A DNA stretch of 64,000 bases from Trichosphaerium sp. ATCC 40318 (GCA_038496445.1 JALMLS010000579.1:248001-312000); one strand, 5' to 3'; positions 10,044-21,999 are shown, numbered from the stretch's first letter. Translations and numbers: made by a program. The notes: a model not told the origin generated them from the letters alone.

Positions 10044-13000
10044 ATGAGTAGCAATAAGGTCGAAGGTACTACAATATTTTAAGCATAAACGTTGTTGTAC
10101 TGATTTCGGTCAGAGACGATAAAGGAGCAGCTCGCAGACTATGCAGGCAATGACGAGTTGTTGTTCTTCGATAACGGCGAAGTATCATTTTCACGACCAT
10201 CAAAAAAGCCAAAATATGCCAAGAGGGTACTCGTTGTGACGAAATACCGCTTTATGGTGTTCAAAAAGGGTTTTATGAGCAGAGGTTATGGTGTACGACA
10301 TTTTTCCATCAACGCATGTTGTGACGTTAGTAGGTTGAGAAAGATTGCCATATATACCTATTAGACGAAATAGGCGAGTTGAACGAACGACACACTGTAA
10401 GTCTTGCGCAATCGGTGTCTTCTAAACCATCTAGATAACGTTGCGCTTTCGCTCAACGTTTGCACCAACACGTATTGTAAATAGTGAAACAGACTCGCCC
10501 GCACAAGCCAAATATACGTACCTCACGCTCAGGTACGCATTTTAAACCTACCCAATAACCCCCTGTATTTACGATGATTAATTTTTTAATGCGCTCATTT
10601 TTCTTTCCTACGCGGCTATGCGCTAGAAAAATCACCACAACGCACTTTTCCCAACCTTTAGAGAATTTAGGTATTTTTTATGTTAACGGCATTTGATTAG
10701 AACAGACAGAGCAAGCCTACTCGTCAGAAAGCTGCGAAATTCATTCAGACAGGTACATACACGCCAAAAAAAAAAACATGAGCGGATAAACTCGTACTTT
10801 CTGTCCAACTTTCTCCTGGTTTTTTTTTTCATCGTTGGACACTGATTTATTCCTATTTTCTGTAGATCTCATGTGGTTACACAGAAGATGACATGTACAA
10901 ACTTACCATTCCAGAAGGAGAGTACGTACTAACCTTTATGCAATAATACACCGGATAAATTAATAACCAATGCTTATAGATGCGAACAATTAGATACCCA
11001 CTATGGTAAATGCACTACAATCTTTTTTTTTTCGATTTTTTGGTATTTCTTCAAAAACTCACTTCATCTGCAGTCGAAGGTACTGGCAAGGGTATAGCTG
11101 ACGCCTACATGGCACATTGCAACATGTTACAAGTACCAGTTCGTAAAGATTTCATCACAATCTCAGAACAGGCAGCAACAGGTAAAAAAGCACAGCTGTT
11201 TTCCATTTTTTTATTATTGTGTTGGGTTTTTGGCGCTTAACACTCTTGTTTATAGATTCTACGTGTCTCGACCTCTCTACTATCCCTGGAATATCTTCAA
11301 CAAAATCCATCATTTCCTTAAATCTTCAATCAGTTGGCGGTGCTCTATCACACAATACACACTTCAAAGAACTATTACTACGAAATGCAGATCAAAAAGA
11401 AGCTATGAGCTGTGTTTCTACTCTAGTAAGATCAAATAGAACAATGACAAAGATTCAAATATGCAATAATCACTCAGATGCACCTGTTTCTTTTGGTGAT
11501 AACTTGACATTAAACGAAGACGATCAGCTTTCTATTTTAGATTTAGCTGGTAATAAATTCCATACTGCAGCTTCTGTGAGCTTCTCCAGGGCTTTAGCAT
11601 CGCTCTCACATGGTTTAACAGTTCTCGATATGAGCAACTGTGGCCTTACAGGCAAATGTACGTCATATTTTATTTGTCAATTTCTTATCGAAAGACAGCA
11701 ATCCTTGTTCTATTATCTGCATTTATGTCAAATTTTGGAATGTCCCTCACTATACAAGAACTGAATTTGAGTGGAAATAAATTCGATACTGCTGCCAGTG
11801 AGGTACGTGAAATATCTTTAATAGCTTTAAAAGTAGTGTCGACTAAGTGTATTGTTACTAGAAAGCCATTGAATGGTTTAATGTTATGAAGACTTATTCC
11901 GGTTTAAAAAGAGTAGCTCTTGCTGACACTGGCATTCCAATAGCTGAAACACTACCAACACTAGCGTACGTACCTTATAGCCATGTACACATACTAACAC
12001 GATATTAGACGGATCAAGGACCTTGAATATGTCGACTTGTCTGGTAATAGCTTCTCTAGTGTCTTAGAAACAGCATTATACGACTTTGCAGAAGCCTGCA
12101 CTTCTCTGACAACAATTAAACTCCGCAAATGTTCTCTTGCTTGGGAGAAGATCGAGAGAGTACGTGATTACCCTTTTTAACAAGTTATCTCTAAGCTGGA
12201 AATGTCAAAAGTACTAATTTTAGTTTTTTTATTAGATGCTCACTGGTATTTTGAAAAATGGGTCAAGAGATTTGAATTTAGATATTAGTGACAACTCTTT
12301 GGGACCAAGAGGTGGTTCTCATTTATCTCAAATACTAAAGACTCTACCTAACCTTAAATCACTTAATATTGCTGATAACAGTATACGTTACAAGAGCGCA
12401 ATACAAATTGTAGAGGCTCTTCCATCATCGTGTACTTGGCTTAATATGGATAGAAACTTTAATACTTCATCTGATAATGGAAAGTTTGCTAAACGGCTGG
12501 CGAAGTTCCTTGGAGAAAATACAACACTTCAGTATTTAAGTATAACAGTAAGTAGATCTACTTTCTCGGCTGTTATGCAGTTTCGTTTGTATTAACGGTT
12601 CAAAAAGGGAGAAAAGGGTAAACACTTGAAGGAGCATTTGTCTCCTATTTTCGCCGGGTTAGCTCAGAATAGTGGTCTAACAGCCTTGGATGCATCAAAG
12701 AATAGCTGTGGTGATGGTCCTCTATCTTACCTCGCGGAAGCATTAAGAACAAACACTACATTAAAGTGGTTTGAGTATGTCTCCATCTTTGCAACAAATA
12801 TTTTTTATTTGTACTTACCATTTATTTTTTTTAGCTTGGACAGAAGTAAGGCATCTGTAGAAGGTTGGCGTGCGATAAAGTATAGTCTATCTTTCAATAC
12901 AACATTGGACGGATACGCTTTCCCAGCAAATGACCATGAGAAACTCTACGCTGGTTCATTACCTTATAGTAAGTTCAAACCGAAATATTTTATTTTCAAA

Positions 13001-13896
13001 AGGGTCATCAATAATAACAAAACATAGTCATGGTACACCTTGATATCGAAAGACAGCTTGGAAAGAATGGTAATACACCAACTCGTGAGATACCAGGTGG
13101 AAATCCTTTCGAGTTCTCAAAGGACTGGGTAGCGCCAGGAGCAGCCCCAGCACTTGTGCCTGTACCACAGCACCTTAAAACAATGGAGATCCCTAGTTTT
13201 GAGAAACAACTTGTTGACACAGGCGTTGCAAATGATGTTGCAAAGGACCTTGGAAAAAGTAGACGTAGTACAGAGAGTGCACCACCTCCACTTGATACAA
13301 TTAGTACACCTCCACCGCCACCTATACAAGAAACACCTCCACCATCACCAGCACCAGCACCAGGATCTCGTTCATCTCGTTCATCTCGCTCAGACTCGTC
13401 AAGGAAAAAGGACAAGGTACAACTGTTACTTTTTTATTTTCTTAGTTTTTTACTAACTGGTACTATCACTCAAGGGCTTGAAAAAGAGTAGAGCACGATC
13501 TGGCACTAAAACAAAAATGAAGAAGAGCCGAAAATCAAAGAAAGAATCCCCACCTAGCTCTGCAGCTCCTCTACCTCTTAAAACAGGTACATTATCACCT
13601 TAAAAAGTAACTATGGGCTGACATGTATCTTTCTAGAAAAAGCACCACCGATTGCTACGACGCCAATACCACCTCCGCCAGATATGGCACCTCCTCCTCC
13701 AGCCAATATCCCTCCACCACCTATGTCAGCGCCTCCTGCGCCTAAAGCACCTTCTGCTCCTGCAGCTCCTCCTAACTCATCTAAGCCGCCACCACCTACA
13801 GCGGGGCGTGCTGGTCTTTTGGGAGCTATTCAAGGCTTCAAAAAGGGTAAACTTGCAAAAGCGCAAGTGAACGACCGTTCAGCACCGAAAGTGTAG
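10044..13896 (+). CDS. CARMIL-type LRR actin regulator
   Basis: Start MSSNKVE is spliced to ETIKEQLADYAGNDELLFF. The N-terminal PH-like domain (KRVLVVTKYRFMVFKKGF..) matches the CARMIL/LRRC16 non-canonical PH position. A long LRR region follows (LNLQSVGGALSHNTHFKELL, ILDLAGNKFHTAASVSF, LNISDNSLGPRGGSHLS-like units, LNIADNSIRYKSA). Then come a region with HLDIERQLGKNGNTP, proline-rich stretches (PPPLDTISTPPPPP; MAPPPPANIPPPPMSAPP) and the C-terminal GLLGAIQGFKKGKLAKAQ, resembling a WH2/verprolin actin-binding motif. CARMIL proteins bind capping protein, myosin-I SH3 and Arp2/3, and regulate barbed ends at the leading edge. A capping-protein-interaction motif was not confirmed. An AATAAA poly(A) signal lies near 13920. 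Introns in 10330-11000 are not fully resolved. Confidence 0.8.
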
Positions 13897-14288
13897 CTGT
13901 ATTAACATTGGTAGTACTGTAAATAAAAGCACAAAAAAATGACGTAGCTTATTCAAAGTGTCAAACTTTAAAACAGGACAAGTTTTCTTTAAAATCGTCT
14001 TTTTTTGGACTGAAGAAATACTGCGTTGCAAATTTCAATATTTTTCAACTGTCTTTTCTAAAATAACTTGGGCGAAAAGCATCCTATGTACGTATCATCG
14101 GTTTATTTCTTCTATTATTATGTCGTAAGCGGTAGGGTGGTTTTATTCTGTTTGCTCGTTGTGTACTGCATTTTTAAAACACTGAAAACGCAACCACTGC
14201 ACTTACTATACTTGCACATTGATGCAAAACTAATAAACCGCGATTACTCCATGTCAGTTTTCATCCTCTAACTTCCGTGTAGACAATC
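13897..14288. other. Intergenic
   Basis: Between CARMIL and the coactosin-like gene, both on plus. It contains the CARMIL poly(A) signal near 13920 and presumably the coactosin promoter. Short open frames here have no recognisable content. Confidence 0.5.
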
Positions 14289-14912
14289 ATGTGCGATATC
14301 GATAGAGCAGGTATTAACGGCGTCAGAAAACAACTCTTCGTTGAGGTATGAAGACAAAAAACTGCTAAATAGCTTAAAACCGCTTTTAGGGTAAATTGGG
14401 CCCTTGCTGGATGATTCTAGGCTACAACGGAAAACGTATTCAAGTTGTCGCTCAAGGCAACACAGGCGTTGAAGATTTGGTATCAAGACTCGGAGACGAC
14501 CAAGTCCAATACGTACTAGTACGTTTGCCGGACAAGAATGAGGTAAGGGAACCTAGAAACAAAATTGTTTCAAAAGCCGGCTATTCACTCTGAAATAGGT
14601 TATTGGCGCTGACGGTGAGGCTGTAAAGACTGGAAAGGATATTTTCATCCAATGGACAGGTCCAAAAGTCAAAGTCATGGAACGCGGTAAAAAAAGGACT
14701 CACGCTGGAGAAGTAGAGGTACGCACGCGTAATTAAAACAAAAAACAAGAATAACAACCTTTTTTGGAACAACAAATTTCTAACTGAACGTTTTTTAGAC
14801 CTTTATGAAGCCTGTCCATGCTTCACTCACTGCTGTAAGCAAGGACAACTTCAATGCTCCTACAATCTTGCAAAAAAGTCACCCAAAATCAGGTTCCCAC
14901 GTCTTGGACTAG
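14289..14912 (+). CDS. Coactosin-like ADF-homology actin-binding protein
   Basis: Four exons: 14289-14345, 14390-14542, 14599-14718, 14799-14912, giving 147 residues. The protein begins MCDIDRAGINGVRKQLFVEG. The core WMILGYNGKRIQVVAQGNTG, VQYVLVRLPDKNEV, KTGKDIFIQWTGPKVKVMER and HAGEVETFMKPVHASL is the single ADF-H fold of coactosin/cofilin proteins. The WTGP..VK..ER string and length fit coactosin better than cofilin. Coactosins bind F-actin and counter capping protein in the cytosol, which fits the CARMIL gene immediately upstream. Introns are 44-80 bases with GTATGA, GTAAGG and GTACGC donors. AATAAA follows at about 14941. Confidence 0.9.
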
Positions 14913-15274
14913 AGAGCCAATATTACACCTTGTACAAGCGAAATAAATCGTATCATCCAAAACAAAATCGGCAAAGTGTTTGCCATCAATTGGCTGAAGG
15001 GTATTCTTTGAAAGTATGAACGAATTTAAAAATGGTACTCTTAGTATCCTTGTGTATTGCCTATCATTCTTTTTTTGTGCAAGCGCTGTGCAATTGTGTT
15101 ATTTTACGACCATATTTGACTATTCTGCTACAGCAGTTTGTGTTTCTGTTAACTAAGGCCTCTCGACACGATGTTTCTTTTCACTCCACAACGGTATTGT
15201 TTATTAGTTTATAGCGCTCATGCGCTAGTAGGCGTGAAGAAGATGTACAAACTGTGTTACCAGCTTCAACTTCA
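14913..15274. other. Intergenic
   Basis: About 360 bases between the coactosin-like gene and the OTU-PUL gene, both plus. A possible upstream exon of the latter cannot be excluded (open frame from about 15254). No other feature was seen. Confidence 0.4.
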
Positions 15275-18200
15275 ATGTACAGGCTCGCTTTGCGTACCAC
15301 GAAAAACGAACAGGTAATGTACATGGTTGTAGACTGGGACGCGCTTCATTACACCGCGTCAGAGCTAGCAAAAAAGATGCCTGAACAGTTCGTTCCGTTT
15401 CGCACGTTAGGCGACGGAAACTGCTTATTACACTCAGCTTCGCGTTCTTTGTGGGGTTCTGAGTCGTATCACGAGATACTGAGAAAACACCTAAAGTCTG
15501 AACTGCAAAACAATCGTGAGTATTATTGGCCCATCACAAAGGTAGAAACAAGCGAAGGAGAGGAAGAAAAAAACGACTTTGATGATACTCTGAAACAGGC
15601 CGAGAAAGGAGGCTCTCACCTGAGCTTTGTGCATTGTCTAGCACTTGCGAATATACTAAAGAGGCCAATAATCATTTATGCTGGAGACGAAGACACCGAA
15701 CGTTATGGAGAGGTTCGTCGTTAAATCATAAAATAACAACCCTCACAGCAGCGTAGGGTCAAGATGGTGTGTCTGCGTTATTTTTGCCAACACGTATTGG
15801 CGCAAGCGGTGTACACAAGTACGTAGTGTCCATTCAAAGCATTACGATGAGATTTAAGTCCAAAACGTCACACGATTTAATTTACTGAACGCTTTTTTTG
15901 ATTGTCTGTTTTTAAACCGTACACGCGATTAAACCCTCTACAGAGTACGACCAATAGCAATATCGTGGTCTTCAAAGATAAAAAACCATTTTGTTCCAAT
16001 CGTACCAGTTGTGGGCGTGGAATTCAAGTGGCATCTTCCAAAATTAGCTTTTGAAGACACTTTACAGGAGGTAACTCAAACAAGATCCTTTCAAACAAAG
16101 GGAACAATTTACAAAAAAACACAAAAAAAAGTTACATCATTCTTTCCTCAATTCTCACCGTTCATTACTATTTTGAGTGTCCTTCGACAAAACTTATTTA
16201 CAAAATATTTGTCAATAGGGAGAAAAAGTGGAAGATTACATACACTATGAGTCACAAGAAGATGAAGCAAAAAATTGTACGGTCATATTTCTTCCATTTT
16301 TTTTGTAAGCATTTTTGAATTGTTTCGTGTTTGTTTCAAATAAAACTGACTTATGAGGCAGGGAAGGAGCTTGAGGATTTCCAAACGAAAATAGAAGCAG
16401 ATAAGCTACAAAAGGAATATGAATTGGCACTACAAGCTCACTACGAGAGAAAGAAGAAGGAGGCAAATAAACAAAAATTAGTATTTATTCCAGGGACAAA
16501 TATGGTTATGGTTGCTGAAGATCGTGATGATATTGAAGAGGTAGATCAATATGGTAGGCCTAAGCTATATGACTTGGTATTATCTATACGTTTTGGTGGA
16601 AAGAAAAGGCACATTGGTTGGAATAAAGAAGGTACAAAAACAAGCGAGAGAATAATGGGTTTTTTATCCGCTTGTTTGGTGACCTTGGTGTTTCTTATTT
16701 TCGTTTTAGACGACCCATATGATTGCGCAAGACGTTTTTGTAAGAAACATAGGCTTGAGGATCAGATCCCTAAGATCCACAAGTTTCTATTCAATTGTCT
16801 CACAGCAAAAGCGTAAGCAATGTTCATTTTTTTTCCGCTCTAATTTGAAATAGTGAGGAAGGTTGGAGACCATCAGGAAACAAGCAACCTCTCCCAGACG
16901 AAAACGTCGGAAAAGAATTACCACCAGCCCCAACGCTCCCTTGCAAGCACATTCCGTTTGCAGGTAACCTTACTAACAACAGTTTTTTTCATATTTTCAT
17001 TGAATTCCGTCGCGGACTTATTTTTTTTTCAAAGGCCCTATGTTGTCATACCATAAAGGAAAAATCCCACAAATCAGAAACAAGCTTGTTCAATTCAATA
17101 CTCGCCTATTAAGCAATGATGTATGCAAAAAAAATATCTTTTAAGGTTTCAGTATTAACCTCTTTTGTGCTTAGCCAACGAAGTCTTTTGGTTTACAACC
17201 TGATGATATGGCTATCCTGGATAGCGTACTCACAATATTGGGTAAAGAAAATAGTAAAGAAGGTGTTTTTACGCCAGAACAACTCAATATTTTTTTGAAA
17301 CTGCTTAAATGGCCAATCTCTGAAGTATGGCCTGGTACGTCGTTTTTTAGTCACCCTCGAGTTGCGCGGTTACCTAAACGATTTTTTAGTTGTGGATATT
17401 GTCCGTTTACTAATTCTTAATCCCTCTGCACGAAAATACTACCTGGTATGTCATAAATTTAGATGCATTTACTTTTTTTTTTTGGATTAATGTTAATCTC
17501 TTTTGTAGTCTACACCAATGCCTGAGACTATATTTGATTGTATGTTCGCATTAGGAAGTAACTCAAAAGCTTCTGGAGCATGTAGGATGTTGACATTAAA
17601 GTTCATAACGAACATGTTTGAGGAGTACGTTTTCTTTTGTAGCGATTTTAATATGACAAAAAAGACAATCACCTAACAACTTTTTTGTAAAATAGTCAAT
17701 TAACACTTGGTTTGATCGCCAACCACAACAATAAGATAATGGACATAATTACAAAGATGGCAGAACCAGGTGATAAAATGGTTAAAAAGATACTACCTGA
17801 TCTATTATTGAAGTACGTGCTAGCAACGCGTTAATGGAAAACTTATGTTTTTTTGTTTTTTTCTTTAAAGGTTTACTGATGTTTTTGTGTAGTTTCGCCT
17901 TCTCTTTTAAAGACCACTATCACCCGCATCTTAAAGTGAAACTACTTAGCCTTCTTATAAAGGTACCTCAAAATAAACAAGTCTGTAAGGCTTCTACTTA
18001 CCCTATACAGCTCCTTAATGATACAACTCTGCCTGAAAGCACAAAATTACGACCACTCACAGCGTTTGGTACGATTTTGTGGAGGGATAGAGCGATGCGC
18101 TTTGAAGCTATAAAGCGTTGCAGTGTGGACCGATTATTGCAACGTACGTGCTATTTAGCGGCTTTTGTTGGTTTTAATCAAAATACCGCCAAAATTCGAA

Positions 18201-18303
18201 AAATACACTTGCTTACGGTATTTTAGCGTTTGTACTATCAAAGAATCGATTAATAGCAGAAACAGCTAGAGAAATTTTTGCAGTATTAAACGACAAGTCG
18301 TAA
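15275..18303 (+). CDS. OTU deubiquitinase fused to PFU and PUL domains
   Basis: Start taken at ATG 15275 (MYRLALRTTK), just before VDWDALHY. The OTU domain has GDGNCLLHSASRSLWG (catalytic Asp/Cys) and IKNHFVPIV (catalytic His), most like VCPIP1/A20-type OTUs (HYTASELAKKMPEQFVPF). A charged helix (KELEDFQTKIEADKLQKEY) is followed by YDLVLSIRFG..DDPYDCARRFCKKHRL, matching the PFU domain of PLAA/Doa1. Then an alpha-helical PUL repeat region: MAILDSVLTILG, LKLLKWPISEVWPG, LLILNPSAR, FALGSNSKASGACR, KFITNMFEE, NHNNKIMDII, KVKLLSLLIKV and ARE-IFAVLNDKS at the end. PFU binds ubiquitin and PUL binds Cdc48/p97, so the product should cleave ubiquitin on p97-bound substrates. The WD40 propeller of PLAA is absent. 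At least ten introns; some borders are approximate. Confidence 0.8.
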
Positions 18304-19097
18304 GAGCGTCCCTTGTAGTCATACGAATCTTATAAACTTTGTACAGTATCAATTGATTTGAAAGAGCGATGTTAGTTGACTTTTTTTCGATTTTTGTGAC
18401 TTGGGCTTAGAGAAAGTGGAGTTGTTGTTTAATATGGTTAATACGTTTAGTGGTTGTTATTAAAGCTCTTGTGATCGGTTGTTATCCTTATTGCTGGTAA
18501 TCCCACCATTTTTTTTTTAATGAAAGGTATTTTGTAATTGGGTTTTCTACCGAATTCTCACCTTGCTGGAGTATCCTCAGAACGTATTATTTTTTCGCCT
18601 TTTACTAAAAAATACCGTGAGTGATGCTCATCTGGCTCGTGTTCATATATTTTTGTGCCGCGATGCGGATAAACATCAACCCCTTAAACTAAAGAAAAAC
18701 AAAATCCTCGGCTTCACAAAATAAATGCATAACTGGCTACTTGTTGTTCGGTACAACCGACACCAAATAAAACTAGGCTACTTTGGTGGAACAGCATAAT
18801 AATGGCCAATTTAGTTGCTGTTGAGTTTGGAGCACATCAACTAGTACAGTATTCAAAGGAATAGCCATCATCCAATCATCTTCGATTTCAGCAATTAGCA
18901 CGTGTTAAGCCGGGTTGCTAAGCTAGCTTGAGGTAAAAATAACAAATTCAGTATGAAAGAGCGTTTGCGAAAGGTTTTATCGAAACCTTTCCGACGTAAA
19001 ACAAACACGCAGGTTATAGAGCACCAAAGTTGGTACAACACGTTTAAGCGAAATACACAATTGAAGTTGTTCTAAACCGTACTCTAGTACTCTATTA
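18304..19097. other. Intergenic with a possible gene remnant
   Basis: About 790 bases between the OTU-PUL and MORN genes. The only supported content is a short minus-strand frame related to the MORN gene N-terminus (listed separately). The rest shows no coding pattern or repeat. Confidence 0.5.
18773..18871 (-). pseudogene. Remnant related to the N-terminus of the MORN gene
   Basis: A 32-codon minus-strand frame starting MMAIPLNTVLVDVLQ and containing NWPLLCCSTKVA before a stop. It resembles the start of the adjacent MORN protein (LPLELQHMLMSI..RLWPLLCYDT) in spacing and in the WPLLC-x-x-T core. It looks like an inverted, truncated duplicate of that head domain. The match is short, so chance similarity is possible. 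Confidence 0.35.
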
Positions 19098-19727
19098 ATG
19101 CTTCCATTGGAGTTACAACACATGCTAATGAGTATTGACGCGAATGTAGAACGGTTATGGCCATTATTGTGCTACGACACTGCAATAACGTCTAGGTTCG
19201 ACGATTGCCTTGAAAAACACGGTGTATTCATAAAAAGAGACTATCTAATGCGTATAGCCCAAAAAGCTGATTTCAAAAATGGTATTCTTCAAGGTCCTTG
19301 TACTGAGTACTACGCTGATGGATCAATATATAAAACACTTACATATAAAGATGGTATTCTACAGGGAGAGTGTAAGATATTCTACCCGGGGGGTACGCTC
19401 CAGCAACTCGAGTTTTATAAAAACGGAGAACTCGATGGAGAGTTCAAGAAATGGCATGGTAATGGTAGACAACATCGTCTAGCATTCAATGTTAATGGTA
19501 AGGTAGATGGTAAGACTAAAGATTGGTATAGTAATGGGCAAGTATGTCAGGAGCAGAGCTTTAAAAATGGACTATTATTTGGTCAGAGTGTTGCTTTTTT
19601 TAATGATGGACAAGTTATGAGAAGAAGTCATTGGAGGAATGGGTTACTTCACGGTGAGACTACTGATTGGAAGAATGGTGCTATTGTTTCGTCGAGTATT
19701 TACAAAGATGGGCAAAGGTTATATTAG
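19098..19727 (+). CDS. MORN-variant repeat protein, intronless
   Basis: Uninterrupted 209-codon frame. The N-terminal head (MLPLELQHMLMSIDANVERL, then WPLLCYDTAITSRF) resembles a degenerate F-box. About six MORN-variant repeats follow (DFKNGILQGPCTEYYADG, YKDGILQGECKIFYPGG, YKNGELDGEFKKWHGNG, VNGKVDGKTKDWYSNG, FKNGLLFGQSVAFFNDG, WRNGLLHGETTDWKNG). The hallmark is xxNGxxxGxxxxxxxNG every 23-24 residues. Such arrays form beta-hairpin ladders and occur in YwqK-like bacterial proteins and in giant viruses of amoebae. Absence of introns contrasts with nearly all neighbours. The biochemical role is unknown; protein binding, possibly as a ubiquitin-ligase receptor, is a guess. Confidence 0.8.
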   Translation: MLPLELQHMLMSIDANVERLWPLLCYDTAITSRFDDCLEKHGVFIKRDYLMRIAQKADFKNGILQGPCTEYYADGSIYKTLTYKDGILQGECKIFYPGGTLQQLEFYKNGELDGEFKKWHGNGRQHRLAFNVNGKVDGKTKDWYSNGQVCQEQSFKNGLLFGQSVAFFNDGQVMRRSHWRNGLLHGETTDWKNGAIVSSSIYKDGQRLY

Positions 19728-19968
19728 CTTGGATGGCTTGGTTTGGTTGTTGATTTTTTGTTGACCTTGGACATTGGCTTTACTCATTCCTAATGAACAG
19801 TGAGCAATATTTGTTTTACTGATTGAAGTAGCGTAGATGATTTTTGTCGTTGCATTAGTCAACTAATGCCATATATGTCAGTGAGGTTGTATCTGCAAAG
19901 ATCAAATATATTGCGTAATTAATATCAGTCAATAAAATGCACGTGATATTTCAAACAAATCGTTTTCT

Positions 19969-21578
19969 TTATTGATTCATACTTTCCTTCAACAACGTAA
20001 TAGCACGTTTACATATACTTATTCCAAACATTGCTACATGTGCCTCTTCTCTTTTAATACCAAGCAAACTCGCCATATACTCGTAAGCTTCATTCTTATT
20101 CATTTTCTTACTTCTCCAAAGAACATCAAAAACAGAATGTAGGTGAAGTCTGTAAATCTTACATTCAACTGAACAAGGTATTCCAAGAGGCTCTCCTTTC
20201 TCATGAACACAACTCTCATTTTTGAATTGTCTTTTGTTCTGATGTGCTTCATGCGTATTTCCGCAGTCAGGGCATATGTATACTAACCTTGCAACACGTA
20301 TAATGTAGTACGATATTCTTTTCCCACAATGACATGTCGATGGCTTGACATGATCTCTTTTCGTTCTAATAAGCTGCATTCTCTTACCACAAACGCAAGA
20401 AACATTCCATGTTTTCTCATCAATCTTTGTTGGTTTGATAGCTAAGCCATCATTCTCAGACTGAAAGGTTTCAGGGAAGTCACAGTAAGGCAGAGAATGG
20501 TATCTTTCATCGCATGGTTGGATTGCTTTTTTTTGATCTAAATCCTCACCAAAGTTCTTCTCTTTGTAGAGATTAGCCAAGTATTCTATCTCGTCAGCGT
20601 TTGCACCAAGATTCCTTACAGCGTTTATAACTCGATCAAGTATTCCAGCATCATGAATAGGTTTAATGAAAGCAGGTGTAGCACCGAGATAGTTTCTGTA
20701 TTTCAAAATATGAATGAATCTATAGTTTGGGTTTTTGCACTTGACTCGGTAACCACCAGCAAGACGGACTACATAGCCCTCAAAAGTAGGGTCTTCAAAG
20801 TTCCTTCTATCGACAGAATCATATACTGTAGGTCTTAAGACATGTAGCTTTGAAGCAACGTTGTCGAGATCAGCTGAAATCATTTCTTTCAAAGTTTTTC
20901 TTGAGTATGCTGCAAGAAGGTATAAACAACTTTTTTGGTATTGCCGTACTATTGTATTATCTAATGAACACATTTCAAAAGCATACGTGGTATCTTTATC
21001 CAAAAAAGAAAAGATTTCTACTTTTTCTTCATCTTTTTGAGAAAATTCTAAGATTTCGTAAAAGAGTTCTTTGTACGTGAGTCTACCGGAAGGTACTGTA
21101 TCATTAGCAAAGTTGTGACGACAAGAAACATGCCATGAGCCTTTATAGTTGAATAAAAGCATAAGAGTCCCGTCTTCTTTAGATTCAACTGAGACTGTTC
21201 TTTTTTTCTTCACATCGGCTAAAACACAATAAAAAGGCATGCTACAGTATGGCGGAGATGTACAGAGTCGCAAAACGACTCTAAAATATGATAATAGTGC
21301 AAAGAGGACGCACCATTGAAGAAACGAGTGAAAGCTTTGGCTACAACATTCCACGAGTTTTTTTCAAGTATTAGTGCTCTACAATCGTTTGTTATCTCGT
21401 TTCGCTTTGTGTGAGTTTGATGGTAGTTTAAAATGACAAGCGGTAGTGTTTCATGATGATGAACTACTAGTTTCCACTTTTTAGCTACTTTTTCCAGTCC
21501 TTCTCTTGATAGGGCTTCTTGTATTGCTAATGTAGCCCTGCTGTTCGTTTTATGTATACTGTGACTCTCTGCCATCAT
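19969..21578 (-). CDS. T4 Rnl1-type RNA ligase with C-terminal zinc-binding domain
   Basis: Two exons: 21578-21314 and 21218-19969 (95-base intron, donor GTGCGT). The reading frame joins cleanly across the intron. Nucleotidyltransferase motifs: motif I SKEDGTLMLLF with the AMP-accepting Lys, a motif III-like TYAFEMCSLDNTIV, motif IV EGYVVRL, motif V YRVKCKN. Upstream NDCRALILE and AKAFTRFFN match the N-terminal part of Rnl1-family ligases, which seal 5'-phosphate/3'-OH RNA ends using ATP. The C-terminal third has CxC..C-x-C (CVCGKRM, CHCGKRISYY), CPDCGNTHEAH and PLGIPCSVECKIYRLHLHSV, then FDVLWRSKKMNKNEAYEYMA and EEAHVAMF..C, resembling the phage-associated DUF3268 zinc-finger domain. The combination suggests viral/phage ancestry with later intron gain. 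Confidence 0.85.
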
Positions 21579-21999
21579 ATATAGGCGTGTACCGCTTGTT
21601 TAGCAGGTTTGATACTATTATTTTAGAACGCACTTTTCTAAAATAATTCTCGGATTTTGACAGTTAAATACTCAATCACTTATGTAGCTTGAGCTGTCAA
21701 AGGTGATTTATCTTCACCTAGTAGCGAGTGCTACTGTCGCTTGTTATAGCCCACTACGCCAAAAGCTTACTAACACACTCACTTTCGGAGTGGTGCGATG
21801 CCGAAAAACAGAAAGTGTCGATGAATTGCAAGACTTGTACTTGTGTCTACTATTCAAGACGCCGAAATGGAGACTGTCAATTATTTTGCTTTAATGTACG
21901 TTGGTGTAGATATTTGTACACATGTGTTTTTCCATTGATGTAATACAAATACAATTGCAGAAACTTAACTCTTGGAATTTGTATCAGTAGAAATGGTTT
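21579..21999. other. Intergenic between two minus-strand genes
   Basis: About 420 bases. It should contain the RNA ligase promoter and the 3' end of saccharopine dehydrogenase. Two overlapping plus-strand frames at 21703-21943 (one Cys-rich) have no recognisable domain and are not called as genes. Confidence 0.4.

Noticed and set aside
21703-21943. Two overlapping plus-strand frames, one Cys-rich
   Set aside because: No domain, no good start context, and they lie in a promoter/3' gap; likely chance.
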